Origin: Caldisericota bacterium
GTDB taxonomy: Bacteria; Caldisericota; Caldisericia; Cryosericales; Cryosericaceae
Assembly (NCBI GenBank): GCA_026390215.1
Contig: JAPLGJ010000074.1
Location: forward strand, 1 to 10,485
Direction: 5' to 3'
DNA length: 10,485 bases
Part shown: in pieces, positions 1-5,934 of the stretch
Layout: the number at the start of each line of letters is the position of its first letter
Numbering within the stretch: the first letter of the stretch is position 1
The notes under the pieces: generated by a model
Told to the model about the DNA's origin: nothing
Database searches by the model: none
Seen by the model: only the letters and a program-made list of their open reading frames with translations
Program-made: the position numbers and the translations under genes

Positions 1-62
1 TCCTCGGCCCCCATCTTCTCACACTCGTTGACGATCCGGTTTGCTAGTTGCTTGCCGTTCAT
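1..62 (-). CDS. N-terminal fragment of unrecognised protein (partial)
   Basis: On the minus strand an ATG at 62-60 opens a frame that stays open to the window edge. It reads MNGKQLANRIVNECEKMGAE, then leaves the window. A ribosome binding site (GAGGTG) sits about 5 bases upstream of the ATG, and a promoter-like TTGCTT/TACAAT pair lies behind it at 98-125. The good start context and a helical, charged N-terminus argue for a real gene. Only 20 residues are visible, no family can be named, and no function is proposed. It is divergent from the prepilin gene to its right. Confidence 0.6.
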   Translation of the reverse strand, partial: MNGKQLANRIVNECEKMGAE

Positions 63-97
63 GAGCACCTCACACCGAAGAATGGCCTTACATATCT

Positions 98-125
98 ATT
101 GTACGGTCTGACGTTCCGAAAGCAA
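98..125 (-). promoter_or_regulatory. Sigma-70-type promoter for the left-edge gene
   Basis: On the minus strand TTGCTT (125-120) is followed after 16 bases by TACAAT (103-98). Transcription would begin near 91, giving a leader of about 30 nt before the ATG at 62. The -10 box matches consensus at 5 of 6 positions and the spacing is in the normal range. Assignment is by pattern only. Confidence 0.55.
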
Positions 126-254
126 CGCCAATGCTCGCCCCCCGCGTCAATTCAGGCAAGAAGGCACGTGAACCATCGGGTCGTGAGCTCACCAGAAACG
201 GAGGCGTATCTCCCATGTTTCCTGATGATCCGGTTTTGATCGCGCTTACGACGC

Positions 255-282
255 TTGTCAGACGAGCCCTTCTGGATAGACT
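255..282 (+). promoter_or_regulatory. Possible promoter for the prepilin gene
   Basis: TTGTCA (255-260), a 16-base spacer and TAGACT (277-282) lie just upstream of the prepilin gene. The implied leader is about 25 nt. The -10 box is a weak match, so this is tentative. The rest of 63-314 shows no other structure I can support. Confidence 0.3.
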
Positions 283-314
283 CAGCATGAAATCGTTTGA
301 TACAAGGGGAGCCT

Positions 315-833
315 GTGCGCAGAAAAGGGTTCACGCTGTTGGAGCTTGTCGTTGCCATGGCCATCGTGGTCATCCTGGCAACCATCGCCGTGCCGCGTCT
401 CGACAGGTATGTCGCGCGGGTCCGCCTCCGATTTGCCGGGATGACGCTGGTACAGGACCTCCGCAACATGCAGACCGATGCTGTGTGTGAAGACTCCTTC
501 TACACCATCGTCTTTGTGACCAATGAGAACCGGTACTACTTCAGGCAAGGCACCAAGTCCTATGCTCCCCCTGGGACAGTCAGGACGGAAAGGTCGCTGT
601 CGAGGTACGCCGGGTTTCCGCTGGCGGTTGGCAAGAGGACTCCTGTCTCCGCGGTGTTCGGACCTCAGACATCCATGGTGAGCCCCGTGGTCACCATGAG
701 CTTCAACGGAATGGGCAGACCAGCCAGCGGCTCTGGCGGAGGGCATGTGACCTTCATCAACCCGTATGGTGAACGCATCGACGTCATCGTCACACCCGTC
801 GACGGGAACATCCGCATGGCTTGGGTTCAATGA
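315..833 (+). CDS. Type IV prepilin-like protein (FimT/GspH-type pseudopilin)
   Basis: The protein starts MRRKGFTLLELVVAMAIV, a textbook class III (prepilin peptidase) signal: a short basic leader, cleavage predicted after Gly5, Phe as mature residue 1 and Glu at mature position 5, then a hydrophobic helix to about residue 28. I chose GTG 315 because AAGGGGAG (304-311) lies just upstream and gives the usual short leader; a TTG at 297 is in frame but lacks a ribosome binding site. The 172-aa product has a C-terminal beta-rich part with Gly- and Ser-rich loops, as in minor pilins and GspH/FimT pseudopilins. These are inserted in the inner membrane, processed by a PilD-type peptidase and added to a type IV pilus, secretion or DNA-uptake filament. 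No other pilin or assembly gene is in the window, so its machine is unknown. Pilin family confidence is high; the subtype is uncertain. Confidence 0.85.
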   Translation: MRRKGFTLLELVVAMAIVVILATIAVPRLDRYVARVRLRFAGMTLVQDLRNMQTDAVCEDSFYTIVFVTNENRYYFRQGTKSYAPPGTVRTERSLSRYAGFPLAVGKRTPVSAVFGPQTSMVSPVVTMSFNGMGRPASGSGGGHVTFINPYGERIDVIVTPVDGNIRMAWVQ

Positions 834-836
834 ACC

Positions 837-862
837 CGTAACAGGGGACAGTCGTTGTAACA
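837..862 (+). repeat. RayT-unit repeat, type A (GGGGACAG core)
   Basis: It begins 3 bases after the prepilin stop codon: CGTAACA, then GGGGACAG, then TCGT and TGTAACA. The closing TGTAACA is also the opening heptamer of the next repeat at 856. A related inverted copy lies at 7376-7407, where the shared block is TGTAACAGGGGACAG when read on the minus strand; the distal copy carries about 6 extra bases. Position after a stop codon is typical of REP-like elements. Confidence 0.6.
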
Positions 863-888
863 ATTCGGGACGGTTCCAAAATGTTACA
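856..888 (+). repeat. RayT-unit repeat, type B (GGGACGGTTC core), left end
   Basis: This 33-bp unit is bounded by perfectly inverse heptamers, TGTAACA (856-862) and TGTTACA (882-888), around a core containing CGGGACGGTTCCAAAA (866-881). The same 16 bases recur in direct orientation at 1790-1805. The first 21 bases are exactly the reverse complement of 1828-1848, so they form the left inverted end of the transposase unit. The right heptamer with the following CT reads TGTTACACT, which also resembles an extended -10 box and could start transcription of the transposase (weak inference, no good -35 seen). Confidence 0.75.
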
Positions 889-921
889 CTCGCGACGAAA
901 CTATGGATGAGAGGAGAGGCT

Positions 922-966
922 ATGAAAGCAGCATGGTTTGCCTGGATAGTCTGGTCGGATGAGTAG
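922..966 (+). CDS. Trp-rich 14-aa leader ORF overlapping the transposase start
   Basis: ATG 922 follows AGGAG (912-916) with a 5-base gap, the best ribosome binding site in this region. The frame encodes MKAAWFAWIVWSDE and stops at TAG 964-966. The transposase ATG (959-961) lies inside its last codons, in another frame, and has no good ribosome binding site of its own. An 8-base overlap of this type commonly gives translational coupling by reinitiation. Three of the 14 residues are Trp, which is odd. It could be a regulatory leader, a coupling device only, or chance. No protein function is claimed. Confidence 0.4.
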   Translation: MKAAWFAWIVWSDE

Positions 967-1768
967 ACAAGCGAGAATTCGGATTCCCGACGGCGTCTAT
1001 CACGTGACGACGCATGGCGACGGCGACATGATGATCTTCGAGGGGCCGTCCGAGAAGTGGCGATTGCTTGACCTGCTGGCGGATACAGCCAAGAAGCTTG
1101 ACTGGGCCGTGTATGCCTGGTGTGTCATGGGGAATCACTATCACTTTCTGCTGAAGACGCCCAAAGATAATCTGTCGGAAGGAATGCACCACATCAACAT
1201 GACGTATGGCGAGTGGTACAACATGTCCCGGGAACGTCACGGTCATGTATTTCAGGACCGTTTCTTCTCGATCCTGATCACGCAGGACAGTCATCTCCTC
1301 GAGGCCTCGCGCTACGTCGTGCTGAACCCCTTGAGGGCGGGCCTTGTGGCTGCTCCTCAGGAGTGGCCATGGAGTAGCTACAGCACTGCCGTGCTCGGTG
1401 TGCCCTCTCGCGTTTCGCTGAAGGATCAGGAATTAATGAGGGTGTTTAGCCGGCAGGAAGCCGAGTCTCGAGACCTCTATCGAGAGTTTGTCCACGCGGG
1501 CATCGGTCTCAAGAAGCCGGGTGTTCTCCTCACCGGCAGGACTAGGCGATGGGCGGAAATGACCGGTCGGGCTCGATCAGAGATCGGCAGCGCTGCTGCT
1601 TCCTGCAAACCCAGTCCTGGACAGAGTCCGGATTTGACTGACGTGTCCAGCGTGGTCAGGCTCCATCAACAGGGAATGAGCCTGAGGGTCATAGCGGCTA
1701 CGCTCGGAGTGAGCCACATGACCGTGCGCCGGTATCTCTCGTCCAGCGGAGACAAGTCAGACACGTAG
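959..1768 (+). CDS. REP-associated tyrosine transposase (Y1/HUH, RayT type)
   Basis: A 269-aa protein of the Y1_Tnp (IS200-like) family. The N-terminus ARIRIPDGVYHVTTHG is the family's opening strand. The HUH metal-binding motif is in MGNHYHFLL (His60, His62). The probable catalytic tyrosine is Tyr119 in RYVVLNPLRAGL, followed by the family signature WPWSSY at about 136-141. Family members nick single-stranded DNA at the foot of palindromes and form a 5'-phosphotyrosine bond. Residues about 225-263 look like a helix-turn-helix of resolvase/Hin style (VIAATLGVSHMTVRRYL), a C-terminal addition also seen in some relatives. Flanking repeats at 837-888 and 1780-1848 fit the RayT subgroup, which acts on REP elements. 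The frame is intact and all catalytic residues are present. The start is ATG 959, chosen for the complete N-terminus; translation probably depends on the leader ORF at 922. Confidence 0.9.
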   Translation: MSRQARIRIPDGVYHVTTHGDGDMMIFEGPSEKWRLLDLLADTAKKLDWAVYAWCVMGNHYHFLLKTPKDNLSEGMHHINMTYGEWYNMSRERHGHVFQDRFFSILITQDSHLLEASRYVVLNPLRAGLVAAPQEWPWSSYSTAVLGVPSRVSLKDQELMRVFSRQEAESRDLYREFVHAGIGLKKPGVLLTGRTRRWAEMTGRARSEIGSAAASCKPSPGQSPDLTDVSSVVRLHQQGMSLRVIAATLGVSHMTVRRYLSSSGDKSDT

Positions 1769-1779
1769 CAGATTGGGCT

Positions 1780-1848
1780 TGTAACAAAACGGGACGGTTC
1801 CAAAAGTGTAACAGTGTTACAGAGAGAGAACCGTCCCGAATTGTTACA
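1780..1848. repeat. 69-bp double type-B repeat/palindrome, right end of RayT unit
   Basis: Two type-B repeats face each other. The left half runs TGTAACA (1780-1786), CGGGACGGTTCCAAAA (1790-1805), TGTAACA (1807-1813). The right half is its near mirror: TGTTACA (1815-1821), GAACCGTCCCG (1828-1838), TGTTACA (1842-1848). The centre TGTAACAGTGTTACA (1807-1821) is a perfect 15-bp palindrome around one G. The whole can fold into a long hairpin as RNA or single-stranded DNA. It sits 11 bp after the transposase stop and 9 bp before the convergent metallopeptidase stop, where it could also act as a bidirectional transcript end, although no clear U-tract is present. Confidence 0.8.
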
Positions 1849-1857
1849 GGCAGCAGA

Positions 1858-3441
1858 TTAGTAGTTGAACTGCTGGACCAGGTAGGAAGGGTTGAGCTGT
1901 TCGCCGGTGGCGTGCTCGATCATGGTGTTCCATGAGTATTTTGAGCCGGGCGTGAAGACGTTGCCCACGAACCAGCGGCCACCTTCGGGCGTCAGGACTT
2001 CGCCGTCGCCTTTGGCGCGCAGGGTGTGGTCGAACTGGGACGCGAGCATCTCGCCGAGCAGGTAGTTGTGGTAGTAGACCGGCGCCATGGCGAAGTGGTA
2101 CTTGGCGGCCCAGTCGGGCTGCTCGAAGCGCTCTTCGGGGGCGTTGAGGTACTGGATGCTCTGCACGCCTTGGTACCACAGCTGGCTGTCGCTCTTCTCG
2201 GTGCGGTACAGTTCGCGCTCGAAGAGCGCAAAGTGGGTGATCCACCGCGTCGCGACGAGCATCTGGTTGCGGATGGCGACCGGCAGGTCGGCCTGCAGTC
2301 TCTGGAGGTTGGCGCCATCGATGCCGACCATCTGGTTGTACCACTTGGGGTCGCGGGCCATGCGCCCAAAGAACATGGCGACGGCTTCGGTCGTGAAGAT
2401 GTGCGCGGGTTGCCGCAGGACCTCGGGAAGCGACATGTCGGTGTACTTGTCGTAGCAGGCATGTCCCATCTCGTGCAGGAGGGTCTCCATTTCTGTCTCG
2501 TTGGGCCGCAGATTGGCCAGGACGCGGACGTCGCCTCTGGTGTCGAGATGCATGCAGAAGGCGTGCTGGTCCTTGCCCGCTCGCTCGTAGAGGTCACTGC
2601 GCGCGATGATGTCGCGGATGTCCAGGCCGGTGGCGTCGTAGGTTGCTGTCGCGAGTTCCTCGACGATGTGGTTGCCCTTGCCCTCGAAATACACGCCGAG
2701 GTCGACGTCTGAGGTGCGGGGAGCTTCCTGGAAGAACATGTCGCTCATGTGCCACGGCATCAGCTTGTCCGGATCGACGCCGAGACGCTTGCCGACGGCC
2801 TGGTCGATGGCATCCTTGACGCGGCGGAACAGCGTGTCGGTCTGGTCGCGGTAGCTCTCAAGCGTCCGCTTGAGCCATGCGCCGTCGAACTCCTGGAGCT
2901 GGATCTGCATCTCATAGTAGTTGGCGTACCCCAGCTTGACGGCGGACTCGTTGCGCAGCTTGATGAGCTCCATGAGGCCGGGCTCAAGCACGGGGCCCAC
3001 CTGCTTGCTGGCGAACCATGCCTTCTTGCGCAGGTCATTGTCGGTGCTGGACCGGAGGATCTCCTCGATCTGCTTGTTGTTGACTTCCTTGCCGTCGATC
3101 GTGCCACGGAATTTCGTCGTGATGCCCTGAAGGGCGATCTGCTTGCTGACCAGCTGCTGGAGCGTCTCCTTGTCCAGCTGGTTCTCGACCATCATGTCAT
3201 GGATGAGGGTGAGCTGCCTGCGCTCGAACTCCTCCAAGTTGGTCGCGGCGAGCACGGCATTCACGGTGTCGAAGCGCCCCTTGTCGGCTAGGAAGAGCCG
3301 CATTGCCAGGTTGGCATGCTCCGCCTGCGCGGCGTACTCGTCCTTGCCCGTCGTCGACAGGTTCCACGCGGCGATGTTGCACTGATAGTACAGCTCGTTC
3401 AGCTTCTCGTTCAGGTCCTTCAGATACATGACTTTCTCCAT
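1858..3441 (-). CDS. M2/M3-type zinc metallopeptidase (peptidyl-dipeptidase/oligoendopeptidase-like)
   Basis: A 527-aa gluzincin. The zinc-binding HEMGH is at residues 323-327 (His323, His327, catalytic Glu324), and the third ligand is probably Glu352 in TTEAVAMFF, the spacing usual for clan MA(E). A C-terminal substrate-binding segment has KYH (His449) and VYYHNY (455-460), comparable to the His/Tyr pair that stabilises the transition state in M2 and M3 enzymes. The N-terminal half is all helical, with an angiotensin-converting-enzyme-like stretch (LYYQCNIAAWNLSTTG) and RNESAVKLGYANYYEM. Such enzymes cut short peptides. No signal peptide or membrane segment is seen, so it is probably cytoplasmic. 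The start is ATG 3441, which follows AGGAGG closely; the frame is open 81 codons further upstream but that part is not protein-like. Family clear, exact substrate not. Confidence 0.88.
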   Translation of the reverse strand: MEKVMYLKDLNEKLNELYYQCNIAAWNLSTTGKDEYAAQAEHANLAMRLFLADKGRFDTVNAVLAATNLEEFERRQLTLIHDMMVENQLDKETLQQLVSKQIALQGITTKFRGTIDGKEVNNKQIEEILRSSTDNDLRKKAWFASKQVGPVLEPGLMELIKLRNESAVKLGYANYYEMQIQLQEFDGAWLKRTLESYRDQTDTLFRRVKDAIDQAVGKRLGVDPDKLMPWHMSDMFFQEAPRTSDVDLGVYFEGKGNHIVEELATATYDATGLDIRDIIARSDLYERAGKDQHAFCMHLDTRGDVRVLANLRPNETEMETLLHEMGHACYDKYTDMSLPEVLRQPAHIFTTEAVAMFFGRMARDPKWYNQMVGIDGANLQRLQADLPVAIRNQMLVATRWITHFALFERELYRTEKSDSQLWYQGVQSIQYLNAPEERFEQPDWAAKYHFAMAPVYYHNYLLGEMLASQFDHTLRAKGDGEVLTPEGGRWFVGNVFTPGSKYSWNTMIEHATGEQLNPSYLVQQFNY

Positions 3442-3463
3442 AGCTACCTCCTGGGATAGGTAC

Positions 3464-3490
3464 AGTTTACGAAGGAATGGGCGAATGCAA
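3464..3490 (-). promoter_or_regulatory. Possible promoter for the metallopeptidase gene
   Basis: On the minus strand TTGCAT (3490-3485) and TAAACT (3469-3464) are separated by 15 bases, just upstream of the AGGAGG ribosome binding site. The spacer is short, so this is tentative. The region 3442-3675 is a divergent intergenic space serving this gene and the secreted propeller gene. Confidence 0.3.
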
Positions 3491-3600
3491 CAGCGCGACA
3501 CAGACCCGGCCGAAACAGGCTCCGGCGTGAAGAGATGGTGCGACCCAGTGCTAGGTCGCCTCGCACGTTGCTCCGGAGATTTGCCTGATGAAAGAAATGC

Positions 3601-3629
3601 TTGACATTTCTTGCATGCGCGTCCATGAT
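3601..3629 (+). promoter_or_regulatory. Promoter for the secreted propeller protein
   Basis: TTGACA (3601-3606), a perfect -35 box, is followed after 17 bases by CATGAT (3624-3629), which matches 4 of 6 positions of the -10 consensus. Transcription would begin near 3636 and give a leader of about 40 nt that contains the strong AAGGAGG (3661-3667). Confidence 0.5.
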
Positions 3630-3675
3630 AGTGCCAACTACTAGCAAGAGAGTGAGTCCAAAGGAGGCCTCGACT

Positions 3676-5934
3676 ATGAGACAACTCGTCTGTCGTGTCT
3701 TGGTTCTGATTCTGTGTCTCGTCCTAACCTGCTCAGGTGTGTTGATCGGTGTCTCCGCCGCACAGGCAGCAGACGCAGGTGCATGGATACAACTGCCGCC
3801 CTATGGAGGTGACGTGTACTGTCTTGCCATCGATCCTCTCTCCCCAGCCACGCTGTATGCCGGTACCATGGGTGGTGGTGTTCTCCGATCCACGGACAGC
3901 GGCTCCACCTGGACTGCGGTGAACACTGGCCTCGCCAACCCGAATGCCCTGCGCCTTGCCATCGATCCCGCCGCCCGCGATACCCTATATGCTGGTACCT
4001 ACGGTGGTGGCGTGTTCCGCTCCACGGACAGCGGGGACCATTGGACTGCAATGAACACAGGCCTTGCCAACCAGAACGTCACGGCTCTCGTGATCGATCC
4101 GCTCACTCCTGCCACCCTGTATGCTGGTACCGATGGTGGTGGCATTTTCCGCTCCACTGATGGCGGCGCTCACTGGACCAAAGTGAGTAGTGGTCTTGGC
4201 AACATGAAGATCTATTGTGTTGCAATCGACCCTCGCACCCCCTCCGTCCTCTATGCGGGTACCTACGGCGGCGGCGTCTTCCGCTCCATCGACAGCGGCG
4301 CTACGTGGACTGCGGTGAACACTGGTCTCACCAACCAGTATGTCTCATCCATTGCCATCCACCCCACGATCCTGACGACCCTCTATGCCGGTACCTATGG
4401 CGGTGGCGTTTGTCGTTCCACGAACGGTGGCACCACGTGGAACGCTACAAACACCGGTCTCACGAGTCAGGATGTCCGCTCTGTCGTCATCCACCCCACG
4501 ACGCCCACCACCCTCTATGCCGGTACCTACGGCGGTGGCGTCTGCCGTTCCACGGATAGCGGCACCACATGGACAGCGGTGAATGCTGGTCTCAGCAACA
4601 CGAATGTCCGTCCGGTTGCCATCGGTTGCCTCACCCCAACCACACTGTATGCCGGCACCGAGGGTGCCGGTGTCTTCCGGTATGAAGCTGCGTCTTTGTC
4701 TTCGTTCGTTCTGAAGGCCGCGGCTGTGCCTGCTATCGGCGGATCGATCAGGAGGGTTCCCGATGCTGCTTCCTACACACCTGGCACGGTCGTCACCCTC
4801 ACTGCTATCCCTACCGCCGGCTACCCGTTCACCGGCTGGTCTGGGGACCTTGCAGGGAGTGCGAACCCGGCAACCATCGTGATGGATGGAGACAAGAGCG
4901 TCACTGCCCTGTTTGTGGTCGCTCCGACAATGACTTCTTCTGACTTGGGTGGCGCCTACACAACGGGAGTCTCGCGGGAGTTTCACACGACGATGGCCAA
5001 TCCGACAAACGGTATCCGCTACGACAATGTCGCATTCAAGTTCCGCATCACGTCTGCCTCCCCAAAGGATGTCTCTCAGCTTGCCGTCTGGGGAGGATCC
5101 TGGCAGAACGTGCCATTGTCAGCGGATGGATCGGATCTGATTGGGGTTTGCGCCGGCGATGGGTGGTTTCTGGATCCGGGAACGGCGCCCGGTGACACGT
5201 GGCACGTGACATTCAACACGCCTGGCTCGCACGTCGTCACCGTGATGCTCGTCGACCACACCAGCGGCGATGTCCCCCTTTGCACGCTCAGCGCAACCCT
5301 CACTGCTGCACCCTCTTTCGTGCTGACACCCTCTTCAGGGACGGGGGGTAGCATCACCCCGAACACCCCGCAGGCCGTCCTCCCGGGCGGGAGCAAGACC
5401 TTCACCATGTCTCCGAACTCAGGCTACCGTATTGCTGGTGTCAGCGTGGACGGGGTGTCACAGGGAGCGATCTCCTCGTACTCTTTCACCAACGTGACCT
5501 CGAACCATGCCATCAGTGCAAGGTTCGAGCAAGAGAAGAAGCAGACCGTCATCGTCCTTCAGATAGGGAACTCCAGGTTCACTGTCAACGGCGGCTCGGT
5601 CACGCTCGATTCGCCTCCTGTCATCAAGAACGGAAGGACCCTTGTTCCGATACGTGCAATCATCGAAGCACTCGGAGGAACCGTCGGCTGGGATGGGACC
5701 GCCAGAAAGGCAACCGTGACCCTCGGCGGCACGACGATCGAACTCTGGATCGGCAGGAGCACGGCGACAGTGAATGGCACGAGTACTCCAATTGACGCTG
5801 CGAATACCAAGGTGGTCCCCGAGATCATTTCCAGCAGGACGATGCTTCCCTTGAGATTTGTCTCCGAGAATCTCGGGTGCTCGATTGTCTGGGCGGATGC
5901 AACCAAGACGATAACGATTACCTACGAGCAGTAG
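3676..5934 (+). CDS. Secreted beta-propeller protein with copper amine oxidase N-terminal-like domain
   Basis: A 752-aa exported protein; ATG 3676 follows AAGGAGG with an 8-base gap. Residues 1-31 are a signal peptide (basic start, hydrophobic core, AQA cleavage site). Residues 50-336 hold six full and one partial 44-aa repeats of the BNR/sortilin type (LYAGTYGGGVFRSTDSG followed by a TW strand). The N-terminal AWIQLPPYGG strand can complete the last partial repeat, giving a closed seven-bladed propeller. About 341-413 is a bacterial surface repeat (GWSGDLAGSANP, ending ALF). About 415-545 is a beta-rich domain I cannot name. About 547-618 is a second surface repeat (GGSITPNTP, ending ARFEQ). 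About 625-752 is a copper amine oxidase N-terminal-like domain with paired GRTLVPIRAIIEALG and SRTMLPLRFVSENLG motifs. There is no C-terminal anchor or LPXTG. It probably acts outside the membrane in binding or adhesion. No catalytic residues are evident, and the last domain does not by itself imply amine oxidase activity. Confidence 0.85.
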   Translation: MRQLVCRVLVLILCLVLTCSGVLIGVSAAQAADAGAWIQLPPYGGDVYCLAIDPLSPATLYAGTMGGGVLRSTDSGSTWTAVNTGLANPNALRLAIDPAARDTLYAGTYGGGVFRSTDSGDHWTAMNTGLANQNVTALVIDPLTPATLYAGTDGGGIFRSTDGGAHWTKVSSGLGNMKIYCVAIDPRTPSVLYAGTYGGGVFRSIDSGATWTAVNTGLTNQYVSSIAIHPTILTTLYAGTYGGGVCRSTNGGTTWNATNTGLTSQDVRSVVIHPTTPTTLYAGTYGGGVCRSTDSGTTWTAVNAGLSNTNVRPVAIGCLTPTTLYAGTEGAGVFRYEAASLSSFVLKAAAVPAIGGSIRRVPDAASYTPGTVVTLTAIPTAGYPFTGWSGDLAGSANPATIVMDGDKSVTALFVVAPTMTSSDLGGAYTTGVSREFHTTMANPTNGIRYDNVAFKFRITSASPKDVSQLAVWGGSWQNVPLSADGSDLIGVCAGDGWFLDPGTAPGDTWHVTFNTPGSHVVTVMLVDHTSGDVPLCTLSATLTAAPSFVLTPSSGTGGSITPNTPQAVLPGGSKTFTMSPNSGYRIAGVSVDGVSQGAISSYSFTNVTSNHAISARFEQEKKQTVIVLQIGNSRFTVNGGSVTLDSPPVIKNGRTLVPIRAIIEALGGTVGWDGTARKATVTLGGTTIELWIGRSTATVNGTSTPIDAANTKVVPEIISSRTMLPLRFVSENLGCSIVWADATKTITITYEQ
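3823..4683 (+). repeat. 132-bp in-frame tandem repeat (6.5 copies)
   Basis: Copies start at 3823, 3955, 4087, 4219, 4351, 4483 and 4615, exactly 132 bp (44 codons) apart, with no length variation. The best-conserved DNA stretch in each copy encodes LYAGTYGGGV. Such exact spacing implies recent internal duplication or homogenisation, and the number of copies may vary between strains. Confidence 0.9.

Larger units (their letters stand above)
856..1848 (+). mobile_element. RayT (REP-associated transposase) unit with 21-bp inverted ends
   Basis: A 993-bp unit carries the Y1/HUH transposase at 959-1768. Its ends, 856-876 and 1828-1848, are perfect 21-bp inverted repeats made of the heptamer TGTAACA followed by ATTCGGGACGGTTC. 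No target duplication is visible at these limits. True IS200/IS605 insertion sequences lack long terminal inverted repeats. The arrangement fits RayT genes, which sit between REP/BIME palindromes and are usually single copy and domesticated. The unit is wedged between the 3' ends of the prepilin and metallopeptidase genes, disrupting neither. Additional repeats without a transposase lie at 7376-7496. Whether the unit still moves cannot be told from one locus. Confidence 0.65.

Noticed and set aside
131..490. Open frame upstream of and overlapping the prepilin
   Set aside because: It overlaps the prepilin by more than 170 bases in another frame, turns into a His/Arg-rich shadow there, and matches no family.
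837..888. CRISPR array
   Set aside because: The repeats are few, partly overlapping, palindromic and in both orientations, with no regular spacers and no cas genes; they fit REP/RayT repeats.
2026..3291. Long plus-strand open frames antisense to the metallopeptidase
   Set aside because: Val/Leu/Asp-rich low-information translations typical of shadows of a GC-rich gene; no domain and the opposite gene is clear.
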